Assembly (NCBI GenBank): GCA_015179125.1
Contig: WHVA01000029.1
Location: forward strand, 372,001 to 436,000
DNA: 64,000 nucleotides
Direction of reading: 5' to 3'
Source: Gautieria morchelliformis
Taxonomy: Eukaryota > Basidiomycota > Agaricomycetes > Gomphales > Gomphaceae
The notes below the pieces were generated by a model. The model was not told the origin of the DNA, did not search any database, and worked only from the letters and a program-made list of their open reading frames with translations. Below, in pieces: positions 22,372 through 33,104 of the stretch (positions within the stretch are counted from its first letter, which is position 1; each line of letters starts with the position of its first letter). The translations under genes and the position numbers were made by a program.

Positions 22372-23644
22372 TGTCATGACGTGTTTATCTCCCATACTCA
22401 GAAGCTCAGTTTTCCTATTTTCTCACCCCACCTTCGTGTTCGTTCCGATCACCATTGTTATGTTCGGCAACCAACTCTCGCTGTTCGCTCCAACTACCAT
22501 AGCCGCGCCGTCAAACGCACAATCGACGTCCTAGGACTGACTCGGCAGTCATCACTGGGCCTACCACCTCCTCTGCTCGACCCTCTTCCGATGGTGTTCT
22601 AATAGTTGGGTTGTCATGACTTGTGCATTTCCTGCACCTTGGTACCCCCATTTTCCCTTTCGCTACTCCTCCCCAGTGTTCGCTCGGCATCGCCCTCCAC
22701 CTTGACCTCTCCTCCCCTATGTCACCTCTGTTCACCCTTCCTTGCATTTCGTCGAACGGCTATTCGCTGCTCGCATCATTCGCCAGCAGGCACACCATCA
22801 AAAATGATCAATACCATTCACCCGGCATGATGGTTCATCGTTAACCCCATCGTCTTCTTAAATCCAACCCCATTGGGCGTTCGTATGGTCAAAGTATGTT
22901 CGCAGGACATCCCCTCCATAGGCCGTGCGGAATCAACCCAGTAGACCAAGAGTCCGTGCAGGGTAGCATGTATGTGGGTCCCAAGACATGGTTTTGTCAA
23001 TAAGTGCCTTCGCCACCTTTACTCTCTGTCGTTTCATGTTCTCCCTCTTCTCACATTCTATTGTATGTTTATTTCATCTATGTTGTATCATGGCTGCGCA
23101 CCCCTATCCAACCCTGACTTGTGATGGCCTCTTTCCTATTCGCTGATACCTTACAAGCATTTGATATAAGTAGTTTACATTCGCATGTATATTCCCCAGT
23201 TCAATTATCATACGTCGTCCATCTTGTGCAAACTTGACCTCGCTGTGATCATCGTCTTGAGCCTCTCCTTGAATATTTCTATCTTCAACCAGCCAAGGAC
23301 TTAGGCATCACTGGTGAGTTCTCATACTTCATCTTCGTTACCTTAGCCTTCGAACTACTTTCTGTGCTGTTGGCGAAGGGCTCTGAAGGAGCACCTTCGC
23401 CAGCGAAGGGACCATTGAAACTTAGACAGCCCTTCCGCGATATCTTGCACGTTACGTCGTCAAGTGCTGCGAGCTATTTCGCTACGACTGTAGATAGGGC
23501 AAGCCCCGTTCGGGCAACCCTCTTGTTTCGTGAACATTCATCGGTTCACTTATTCGCCGAACGGCATCCTTATTCGCACAAGTTATTCGGGCATTCACTG
23601 TGTTCACTAATACACGATATTAACACTAAAAACCAATCTTGACA
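22372..23644 (+). mobile_element. Solo LTR (1.03-kb family), composite
   Basis: Starts TGTCATGACG, ends CAATCTTGACA, flanked by CATAC at 22367-22371 and 23645-23649: a clean 5-bp target duplication. A second start-like TGTCATGACT lies at 22612, so the first 240 bp look like an extra LTR head. The part from 22612 (1033 bp) has the length of the solo LTR at 39958-40990. It lies inside the gag region of the Copia element. Confidence 0.88.
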
Positions 23645-26600
23645 CATACATGCACCAACTGCAAAAAGCCTGGACATTCTATCGAAAATTGCTGGGCTAA
23701 AGGAGGTGGTAAAGAAGGTCAAGGATCACGTCAGAAGAAAAAGGCCAAAGGCAAAAAGAAGAAGAAGGGTAAAGCAAAAGCGAATGTTGCCAATGAAGAC
23801 ACCTCTTCTGAGGAAAATGATGATGGGCATCTGGGCTTCACCAATTTCGACGAGTGCTCTAATTTTAATTCGAGCACATCCTCAGGAATTGTAGTGATAC
23901 TCGACACCGGAACGACATCGCATATGACACCTCATAAAATTTATTGAGGAACAACTGTCAATTCTCACAGCCGAGGACTATCCGAGCAGCCAACAAAGGC
24001 ACTTTTGATGCCTTCGGCTAAGGACTGCTTATATTATCCAATAAGGTGGGACACAAAACAGTAGAAGTCATGTTGCAAGATACATACTATGCACCAAAAA
24101 TTGCTGCTACCCTTGTCTCAATCGGTCGGTGCGATGATGCTGGCTACGATATTCAACTCGGTGGCCATAAATGCACAATATCTAACACTGCTGGAAAGGT
24201 ATTGATGCAAGCACCGAAGGTCAATGGCTTATATCGACTAGACCTCCAGTCACCAAGTGCTCAAGCCCATATGTGTTTGTCTGCCATGGAAATTCATCAG
24301 AAGATGGGGCACATCTCACAGAAGTCCCTACAACATTTACTTAACCGTGGCATGATATTGGGCATTGAACTGAGCTCCACAGGCGATAGAATTGACTGTG
24401 ATGCGTGCATTCAAGCCAAGATTGCATGCAAACCTCTTCCTCAAGAACCCAGAGACCGTACATCAAAATTCGGTGACAGAATTTATTCTGATGTCTGGGG
24501 ACCTGCAAGGCACCTCACAATCGATAAAAAGTCATATTATGTCTCTTTTATCGATGACTACTCAAGGGAATCGGTGATCTATCTCATGGCAAACAAATCA
24601 GAAGCATTCTCAAAGTACAAGCTCTACGAGGCTCTAATACCTCGACAGAGAAATGTACACATCAAGGCACTTGTTTCTGACCGAGGGGGCGAGTATACGA
24701 GCTCTGAATTTGAACAGCACCTTGCCAAACAAGGTAGGAAGCATCGGTTGACAGTACACGACACACCAGAGTCTAATGGTGTTGCCGAACGTCTGAACCG
24801 AACTCTCACTGAGAGAACTCGTGCCATGCTATTCGAATCAGGCCTTCCTAAGATATTATGGGGCTATGCGATACAGCATGCCAATTATCTTAGGAACAGG
24901 ACGCATACAAGAGCTCTACCGGATAAAACGCCTTATGAAATGATTCACCATGAGAAACCGAACCTCAAAGACATTCACACATGGGGAACTGAAGTCTATG
25001 TAAAGGTCACTCAGGGAGATAAATTGGAAGCTCGTGCCAAAAGAGCTCGGTGGATAGGAATTTCTGCGCAGAGGCATGGTCATTATGTTTATTGGCCTGA
25101 CTCTCACAAAGTTTCTGTCGTGCGAAATGTCGTGTTTGATTCAGAGATGAAGAAGGGAACAGTCCCAATCATTTCTATTGAGGAATCCAAGCTACCTACG
25201 TCTAGAGAGGAGAAGAAGGCCATTCTGGCATCAGTGCCTGTGCCCGGTCACTTAGTCAGCGAAGAGGCAAATATCGAAGAAATTGATGAAAGCGCACCAG
25301 AGGAATATCTTGAAGAGCTGCAACCTATTCAGGGAGTTGATCTAGAGAAGCTGAGAGATATCAGCGCCCGGCAATCATCGGCAGCGCTTGACTTCCTTAC
25401 AGCCTTATTTCCATCAGGAGAAGCGAAAGGATCCGTCAACAACAAGTGCAGCCAGCCCCAACAGGTCCTGTAACAAGATCTCAAACTCAGAGCCAAGCTG
25501 GCGCACATATGACTACGCTAGCTTACGAGGACGTTGAGGACCATAAAGAAAATCTATTCGACCAAGAATTATCCTCCGAGATTGATGGCATCAGTAGTTA
25601 TGAGTTTGCCATCAGTGCGTTTCCAACCAACGGTCAAAACAATAACAAGGCGCTAGATTTGAGTCAAATTGAACCTAGCAATGCAGACGAAGCTCTGAAT
25701 AATCCTTTGTGGAAGAAATCAATGGACAAAGAGTATGAGGCCCTAATCGACAAAGGAGTGTGGGAACGAGCCAAACCACCTCCTGGAGCCAATATTGTCG
25801 GTAACAAATGGGTCTACCTTTGGAAGCGTAATCCAGAAGGGAAACCAATAATGCCTAAATCGAGAATGGTCGCCCAAGACTTCACACAGAAGTTTGGAGT
25901 CGACTATGATGAGACATGCTCACCTGTTGCTCGGTTATCCTCCCTACGGATCATATGCGCCATTGCTGCTAGGAACGACTGGCCTATTCATCAAATGGAC
26001 GTGGACTATGCATACCTCAATGCTACGTTGCCTGAATCTATTTACATGAAGCAGCCGTATGGATATGAGTCCGGAGACAAAGACGAAGTGCTACTTTTGA
26101 AGAAAGCACTCTACGGCCTCAAACAATCTGGAAGAGAATGGTACAAACGTCTAAGTGGTGAATTCCACAAGTTAGGTTTCACTACACCAGCCACAGATGG
26201 GGCTGTATTTTATAGACGTGGCAGAAAGGGGCATGTCATTATTGCAACAGCTGTGGACTACCTCACCATCACAGCTGAGAATCAGTCAGTCCTGGATGAA
26301 GTCAAACAAGATCTTGCTCAGGTCTTCAATATGAAAGATCTAGGCAAGATTCATTGGCTATTGAACCTCAAAATCGAAAGAGACTGGGAGAAGAAAACCA
26401 TTGCAATTTCACATCCCGCATACATCGAGAAGATCATCAAAAAATTCAATCTCGAAGATGCGAAGACTTATGCTATGCCTCTTGATCCAGCTGTTAAATT
26501 ATCTAAAGACCGATGTCCTTCTACAGAGAGAGGCAAGAAAGCCATGTCGAAGATTCCATACAGGCAAGCCATAGGATCACTGATGTGGGCAGCTGTAGCC

Positions 26601-27221
26601 ACTCAACCTGACATTGCATTTGTGGTGTCATTGCTCTCACATTTCCTCGAAAATCCAGGTGGCACACATTGGAATGCAGTTAAATGTGTCTTCAAATATT
26701 TGAAAGGCACGAAGCATTACAAACTCACACTTGGAAGAAATCAAGACGGCTTGATGGGGTATTCAGATGCGGATTGGGTTCACAGAGTCATAGGCATTCA
26801 TATTCGGCATATTTATTTCAGATTGATGGGGGCACTGTTTCATGGAGTTGCCAGAAAAAATCGATAGTAGCCCTCTCATCAACTGAAGCCGAATTCGTCG
26901 CCCTGACCCATGCGGGCAAAGAGGCTCTTTGTATGCGCCATTTTATTTCTGAAATATTCCAACCGCTGAACAGACCCATCAAAGTTTATTCAGACAATCA
27001 ATCAGCCATTGCCATCACATATGGCACTCAACAACACACGAGAACCAAGCATTTCGACATCAGATTATATTTCCTTCGAGATATAATGAAAAATCAAGAA
27101 GCCAAACTCGTTTATTTGCCAACAGAACAAATGTTGGCAGATATTCTCACTAAAGGACTTCCTAGTCCTAGAGTGAAGATCTTCAATGAGAAGCTTGGAA
27201 TATATTAGGCTTGAGGGGGCG

Positions 27222-27758
27222 TGTTGGGTGCATTTATGCTCCTGCACCAAAATCAAGCCAAATAGATTCCACCATTCGGATTTCTTTTGATTTTGACCTG
27301 AAAACATGCTGACATTCATTCCATGATTTGTCAAATTTTTCTTTGATTTTTTGAAGCTGTATTTCTACTTCTTTTCATGTTTTGTCCAACCGACCCTTTG
27401 TGGGTGGTTGTGGACAAGTTTCCTTTTTGAGCTGCGGCTGTTCACTACCGTGCTACGTTCTACGGGCGCTTAGTATGGCACACCATGGCATCACGGGCGC
27501 TAAAGCGCCGGCTAGTAGAACATGCGCATGAGACACATTTCCCTCCTCTCTCAGTGACAACTAAATTCACTGAGAGAGGCAAGTAAATTAGTCTTGTTTC
27601 CTTTCCATTTGTTGACCTAGAAATACTGTAGTGAATTAATTTCTAGGTAGTGTATAATATTAACAGTGACAACTAAATTCACTGAGAGAGTGAATTAATT
27701 TCTAGTCTTCTTTTGAGCACCAAGTCCAGTCCTACTGCCATAATTCCTGTCCTCTACA
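27222..27758 (+). repeat. 3' LTR of Copia element
   Basis: 537 bp, TG...CA ends, preceded by a polypurine tract. Confidence 0.85.
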
Positions 27759-27914
27759 GGTGAATGATGCAAGCAGTGAATGGTCGTTCGGTGAATGGGG
27801 TGAACATAGAGGAGGAGTGATCAAAGGGTAGGGTGAACTCAGGTGAAGATGCAGGAGGAGCGATGAGGGGGAACATGGAGACAGTGAGGTAAGGGAAATA
27901 AACGGGTCATGACA
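27759..27914 (-). repeat. 1.03-kb-type LTR, right part
   Basis: Read on - this starts TGTCATGACCCGTTTATTTC, the usual start of this LTR family, and runs to the edge of the Copia element at 27758. With 20456-21208 it makes one interrupted LTR. Confidence 0.8.
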
Positions 27915-28240
27915 CCTGGCTGAATGACATGTCACGGCCTGACCGATTTGTCACAGTTTTGGCTGTATGGATGCAGTCACCGCCGTTTGCAATTCCGACT
28001 TTGCCCCAGGATTCGAAAAACTCTGGGAGCCGGGGTTCAATGAAGGTCAGTGGTTTCAGAAATTGGTTGGCAAGATGAGTGGTGGTCTTACGCTGCAGAG
28101 CAGCATCAGGCTTTGCGGATTCGGGGGGAATGAACAATGCTCAAAGGATCTGTGCAATTGTGTAGCATGAACATGATGGATACATGAAGATGTCACATAC
28201 ATTCAGGGTAAATCTTCTCCTTAATGCTGATATCAGATAT
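27915..28240 (-). other. Fragment of an unknown repetitive-type protein
   Basis: On - an open frame (28137-27907) reads LPEFFESWGKVGIANGGDCIHTAKT and similar. The style, a GGD-x-IH motif followed by GRDMSF, reminds me of uncharacterised proteins that travel with basidiomycete transposons, but I cannot name it. Its end runs into the LTR edge. Probably a remnant. Confidence 0.3.
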
Positions 28241-28244
28241 GTTG

Positions 28245-28565
28245 TCAGAGAAGTTGAGCTCTCATGATAATGAACTCTCTTGCGAGATTCATTCCGCTCC
28301 CAAACCCGAGGCCAAGACCAACAGGTAGGCCAACCAAAACTGAGGCTCCCAGAACAACGACTGATGATAATGTCAAGGTTCCAGCAACTCCAATGCTAAT
28401 GCTGGTAATAACCAAGGCAAAGGCAAGCATGAGCTGAAAGGGAATAATCAGTCCGAGGGTCAGAAAAAAACCGAACCGGACCAACTCAGCAAGGACGGCA
28501 AGCTCATGCCCACAGAATGCCAATGCCGCATGGATAACACTCTTCGAGGTCTGATCCTCCCACAT
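28245..28565 (-). other. Very hydrophobic open frame, doubtful gene
   Basis: A 106-codon frame on - is almost wholly hydrophobic from residue 25 on (leucine, valine, glycine, alanine), enough for two or three membrane passes. It overlaps the end of the gag fragment to its right. No family recognised; it may be a chance frame in transposon-derived DNA. Confidence 0.2.
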
Positions 28566-29319
28566 ATGGCTCGGGATGGGCCAGCTTCGCGCCGGCCTTT
28601 GCCAGCGTGCACTTCTTGGGGTCCGTATCTATGGCATCGGCCATCGTGATGCGTATCATTCGTGTGATACCATTGTATGGCTCTCGTGCGCCATCTGGCT
28701 GGTCTGGTATGCCCTGACCTTCAGTCGGGGCCATGGACCAGTCGCGTGGCTGTGAATCTCCGCGGACCATGTTGGTATATGCTCTGACTGGGGCCGGGCA
28801 CTTCCGGCGTGCAGGCGTCTGGCGGGGGCACATGACGCGTGTTGCCTGTCAGACCGACATTGCGGAGACGCAGCCACAGCCTACTATTGTAGGCTGCCCG
28901 TGTTTTCCCTGCACCCTGTATGGCGCGTGTGAGCAGCTGGTCAGGCTGCTGGTCAGTGTGGCCTTGGGTTACAGTGGCTGCAGCATTCCGTGCTAGCAGC
29001 TCAAGAGCCCGTGTGTGGCAGCATGCTGCACTGGCCTCTTTTTGTTGCCGGTGCATGGCCTCAAGCTCTAGGCTCTCCATTGTGGCATCAGAGTCAGGCT
29101 CTGAGACAACTTGCTCTCTGACGATCTGTGGGATCATCTTGCAGCTGCTTGTGGGAGCAACCGGTACCGAGTGTGATTCATTTCTGAATCATAGGTCTTG
29201 TTCGACCGGGGCGGCCGGTGGTGGCATGCGTGAGCGGTCCTGCTCCTGGTGCTGTTGATCGTCAGGGGCACAGTCTTGTTCGCTTGCCGCTGATCGAGGT
29301 ACGTCCTGTTGTAAATCAT
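28545..29319 (-). mobile_element. Ty3 gag N-terminal fragment
   Basis: Fossil piece. On - it codes an acidic/basic leader and then PEPYVGGSDLEE, which resembles the start of the capsid domain in basidiomycete Ty3 elements. Only the first part of gag is present, with about two breaks. No LTR of its own could be tied to it. Confidence 0.5.
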
Positions 29320-29479
29320 GGCAGGCGAGCTGCTGCATATGTATATGATGAGGGGTGAAGGGAACTAAGGAGAAATGTTTTCAAGCACCAGTTAAGGGCT
29401 GAAGCGAGTCCAAGAACAAAACGATGAGAACTGTGGCTTCAAAACAGACAGCTACAATAGCACAATTGGAGTTTCTTAC

Positions 29480-29944
29480 TATAAGGGCAACCTGGGCAGA
29501 TGCTCTACACTCAAGCGGCGAACTGGCGAGGGGGGATCCAAAGTGAGATAGAGAACTATATACAGGACATAGACATACCTGGCGAAGGGGGATCCAAAGA
29601 GAAAACTCTAAGGAACCCCTTCGCCACCTAACTACAACTATAAGCAAACACTGGCATGCTAGCCCGATCACCGAATGCCCGAGTTACATAAGCAATCATG
29701 CCGGCGATAACAGGGCTGGACAGATAAGCAATGATGTCGGAAGGGGCCGGAACAGGAAGGGAAATAAATGGAACACAAGACAGAAGGATGCTAAAGGCTA
29801 GGAGAAGCTCAGGGGCCACCAACAACATGCTGTGATGATGCAGTGTGTGATAATGCACAGTGCGATCATACACAGTGTGATCATGCACGGTGCAATAATA
29901 TACAGTGCGATCATGCACAGTGTGTGATTGGTGTTCCCCTGACA
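29480..29944 (-). mobile_element. Solo LTR, Ty3 type
   Basis: Read on - it starts TGTCAGGGGAACACC and ends GGTTGCCCTTATA. It resembles the 490-bp LTR family (shared GGGGATCC/AAATCCAAAG...AGAAAA...TCTAAGGA blocks). It is flanked by CTTAC at 29475-29479 and 29945-29949, a 5-bp target duplication. It is strongly diverged from the other copies and so older. Confidence 0.8.
29841..29935. repeat. 15-bp tandem repeat in solo LTR, about six copies
   Basis: Unit CACAGTGCGATCATG and variants, in a row within the first 100 bp of the LTR (its U3 part). Confidence 0.75.
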
Positions 29945-30195
29945 CTTACTGCCTGAGATTCTATACATGTTTCCTAGCTACTTAAGTACTTTGGAACGAA
30001 GATATACTGAGGTAGGTATGAAAGACGCTTGTGGAGTGAACAGATGCTGCCGGTGCATGATATATGCACTGGTGCTGGAGTATGTACCTATCTGTCCATC
30101 AGGTACTAGTAGTGCCTTCAACTGTGGAGCTTTCTATACTATTGTGGAGCTACTGCATATATTCAGGAACGATGGAGCACCTTCTGCACTCCATC

Positions 30196-31023
30196 TCAGA
30201 TCTGTGCCTTGAGCGGCCCCGGAACCCGGCTCAGGGTTAAAGGGACCGGCAAGATGCATGTGCAAGTGATGTCACATGCGCATGTAATGGATCCAGGGCC
30301 AGTGACTCGCATGTGCGCGAATCCATACCTTGGGATGCACTGGAATGAAGCTAGGCATTCCCATCCATAATATAACAAGACCCTGAGGGATGCCCTGGGC
30401 TCTTCACGTGAGTGAAGTGCCTTTTGGATGTCCTCCAATGAGGCGGCATCCCATTGCCAGATCTTCTCAATTTGGTGGAGTTCATTGCTGAATTGCATGA
30501 GGGCCATTGCAATATTGTCGAGCCACGATGCAATATGCTCATTCTTATGGCCCGTGAGGGCATTCCTGTGCAATGTGTCTTGCACCTGCTTGGCCATCGC
30601 ATCAGCCATCTCATTGTTGATGGCATGTTTCCTTGAGCTCTTGCGGCTCGAGCTTGAGTATTCCAAGCCTTGCCCATCGTCAGGTGCTCGTCTTTTGTTT
30701 AATCATGGTCATGCCCTGTCAGGGACGACGGTCGTTGCTTGACTTCGTGAGTGGCGGACTGAATTTCAAGTTCAAGATTGTCTCGAAGTATGCCCTGATC
30801 CAGAGGCTCTGCTGTCGGACGATGGTGAGAGGTCTCTGCCCTTGCCCTTGTTTAAGGGCCAGGGGGATTGGGGCAGGGACGCCGGCTTGTTTCCCAGTGG
30901 CATCCCATCTTCAACCACGCTGGGTGAGATGTGGTCGGGCCCTTGCTTGTCCTCAATTGGGGGAATGAGTGCGGTGAGGTCTACGACATCCCCACCTCCC
31001 ATTATCCTGGGTTCCAAGCCCAA
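30196..31023 (-). other. Unrecognised coding-like region
   Basis: On - two open frames follow each other: 31023-30772 (MGLEPRIMGGGDVVDLTALI, later KGKGRDLSPSSD) and 30666-30196 (RKHAINNEMADAMAKQVQDT, ending near GFAHM). They could be exons of one gene or remains of a transposon gene; the second is rich in helix-forming residues. The join between 30772 and 30666 shows no convincing intron. No family recognised. Confidence 0.3.
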
Positions 31024-31479
31024 GGTTGTTCAGCCATGGTGTCGCTAGGCTGTGCCTGGGATGGTGGCCATGAGCTAGAAGCTTTCAACTGCGTGGAATC
31101 ATCATGCTCACAGTCGACAGTAGAGGGTCTACTGGATTGTGTTCAACAGTAAACAGCCGTCAATGCAGCGATCTTTTTCAAGATCATGTGGATTTCCACA
31201 AATCAGTTGTTCGCTTGGTGAACAACTGCAGGAAGTTCAAAAAGGTGTAAGTGAGTGCATCTTAGGTCCTTGTATCACAAGGGCAAATAGAACTCGACCA
31301 ATGTGTGGTTATTCTGTGTGCTATGTAGTGACAGTGTAAGGTAAGATTATCTAGGGAACTGCCACGTGGTTCCCACACAAGAACTATACAGTGGCTCCAT
31401 AGGGATCCACTAACATTAGGTAATCTATCCAGCAGCACACATTGCCTTAAGGGCAATGCGGGTAAATAATATATTTACA

Positions 31480-31859
31480 ATTCCGCTTCTGGGAGAACTT
31501 CCACCAGTTCTGTTCACGTTGCCAATTCCACTCCACTTTCCAACTTCTGCTCTTGGAACAGTGTTGGCAGTCAAGCGACTACTGTAGTATGTGGAATCAA
31601 GGGTCAATCAAGGGTCAGCGAGGTCAGGGGGATGCAGGGTTGATGGCGAGTGCTGAGTGTTGCCCCTGGCTGTGGACTAGTATAGTATAATACGGGCTCG
31701 CTGACATTGGGGATCCTTAGACTTTTCTCTTCTGATTTCCCTTTTCAGGTGAGAATCCCCTCTCTTGTATATCCTGTTCATTTATATGTATACTTTGGAT
31801 TTCCCCTTGTCAGCTGTGTGGTCGTGTGACCTTCACAGCCAGCTAGGGTTGCCCTTACA
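31480..31859 (+). repeat. Truncated LTR of the 490-bp Ty3 family
   Basis: Matches 9368-9737 of the Ty3 LTR (CCGCTTCTGGGAGAACTTCC, GGTGAGAATCCCC, GGGTTGCCCTTACA). The outer end is missing. It is more diverged than the paired LTRs. Confidence 0.85.
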
Positions 31860-32455
31860 GGGGGCACTCTCTGGTATAGTGACTGGCTTTGCGGCATTGG
31901 TAGCAAGTTACCAATGGCCACTTCAATGTGTGTGGTCTATGTCCATCATGGCTGGGCAATCCTTTGGAAGAGCTGGGGATGCAGCTTGTTTGGTCCTCAG
32001 AATAGGAACTCGGAGTTGAACATCAGGACTGCGGCGGCCTTCGGGAAGGTGCCGGCATTTCAGGCAGGCTTACTGGCACTTTGCTTGTTTCGAGGAATGC
32101 CCCATTCACGTCTCAGTTCTGGGAGACCTTTTGGGCAGCCGCCTACCACCCTTCAGCATCATTGAAGTCCAGAGCACTGTCTCTGAGTAGGGCGACCTTG
32201 TTCTGCAGGCTTGGGTCTAACCCCCAACGGAACTTGATGACCTTCATTTCGTCATCATCATATTTCACCAGGTCCATCGGCTCCTGGAACTGGTCAATGT
32301 ACTCATCTATCGGGTCCTTGCCAGGGTACCAGCCATCCCCCTCAAGCTTGGTGAGGGCAGTGAGCTGTTCATTCCTTGGGCAGAACTGGTCTATGAACTC
32401 CTTCTGGAATTCTGCCCAGGTCCAAAAGTGTGGAGCTTAGAACTCACACATGTTG
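31860..32455 (-). mobile_element. Ty3 gag fragment with zinc knuckle
   Basis: Fossil piece. On - it codes QKEFIDQFCPRNEQLTALTK, then YIDQFQEPMDL, and ends in a CCHC knuckle (CYQCRKASHYTRECP, about 31915-31870). It is the counterpart of 10330-10930 in the Ty3 element. It lies head-on against the LTR fragment at 31480-31859, which runs the other way. A few breaks. Confidence 0.8.
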
Positions 32456-32529
32456 GCTGATGCATGGACATAGTGGGTGACTTTCCATAGCCTTAAATTC
32501 CTAAACTCCTGGTTCTAAACCGGCATGGC

Positions 32530-32736
32530 CTTACATATTATATCATCGAGAAATGTGAACCATTCACTTCAACTGTAGATTAGGGTACTTCACTTGTGTC
32601 ACCCTCTACCATGTATTCTGTACTGGTTCAGCATTCTTTGATAAATTATGTACTTCAAGGCATTTGGGGGTTCACCGTGTTTGCATATCTAGTATTCACT
32701 GAGACACAATATTAACACCCAAATCCAATCTTGACA
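32530..32736 (+). repeat. LTR end fragment, 1.03-kb family, old
   Basis: Degenerate match to the last 200 bp of the solo LTR at 39958-40990 (CGACTGTAGATAGGGT-like, GTTCAC...ACAATATTAACACC, CCAATCTTGACA). Heavily changed, with many C-to-T-like differences. Confidence 0.6.
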
Positions 32737-33104
32737 AGACTCTCATCAGAACAGTGACTTATCACCAGGTCATTCCCAGGTATACTACTCTACATAGACA
32801 TGAATTGTGAGCATGATGAAAACTGACACATTTCCTTGTACAGCGGCTGCATGGGTTATGCATGACATATGGCAGTTGCTACATGGTATCTTAGAAGCTG
32901 ATGCAAGCCTGAATCTATCATTGTTAATGTGGGTTATGGCGGACAAACGGTGACAGGCTCCCAGTGTATTGACTTTTCTCTTAGCGCAAGAGATACATCA
33001 CAACATCAACACGTTAGTCTGACATCGATGCCCTGCGCTGGAGTCAAAAATAGTTCGTCGAACATACAACAATCAACAATCAACTATCATATGCACTTTC
33101 TGCC
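32737..33104. other. 3' flank of the P450 gene
   Basis: No gene recognised; it probably includes the 3' untranslated region of the P450 gene on -. Confidence 0.4.

Larger units (their letters stand above)
21209..27758 (+). mobile_element. Ty1/Copia LTR retrotransposon, broken
   Basis: Fossil element. The 3' LTR is 27222-27758 (TGTTGGGTGC...CTCTACA) after a purine tract TTGAGGGGG; the 5' LTR is 21209-21636 and is shorter at its outer end. A primer-site candidate GGGTTATGGGCCCC follows at 21637. Parts on +: gag from about 21644, CCHC knuckle near 23650-23700 (CTNCKKPGHSIENCW), protease near 23900, integrase about 24290-25200, reverse transcriptase about 25690-26500, RNase H about 26740-27200. 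About half a dozen breaks. A solo LTR sits inside gag. No target duplication remains. Confidence 0.9.

Noticed and set aside
23364-23642. Conserved small protein also found at 40709 and, in reverse, near 20700
   Set aside because: The three frames are copies of the same LTR segment, not a gene family.
28245-28565. New multi-pass membrane protein gene
   Set aside because: The hydrophobic frame overlaps transposon-derived sequence, has no recognisable family and no convincing gene context.
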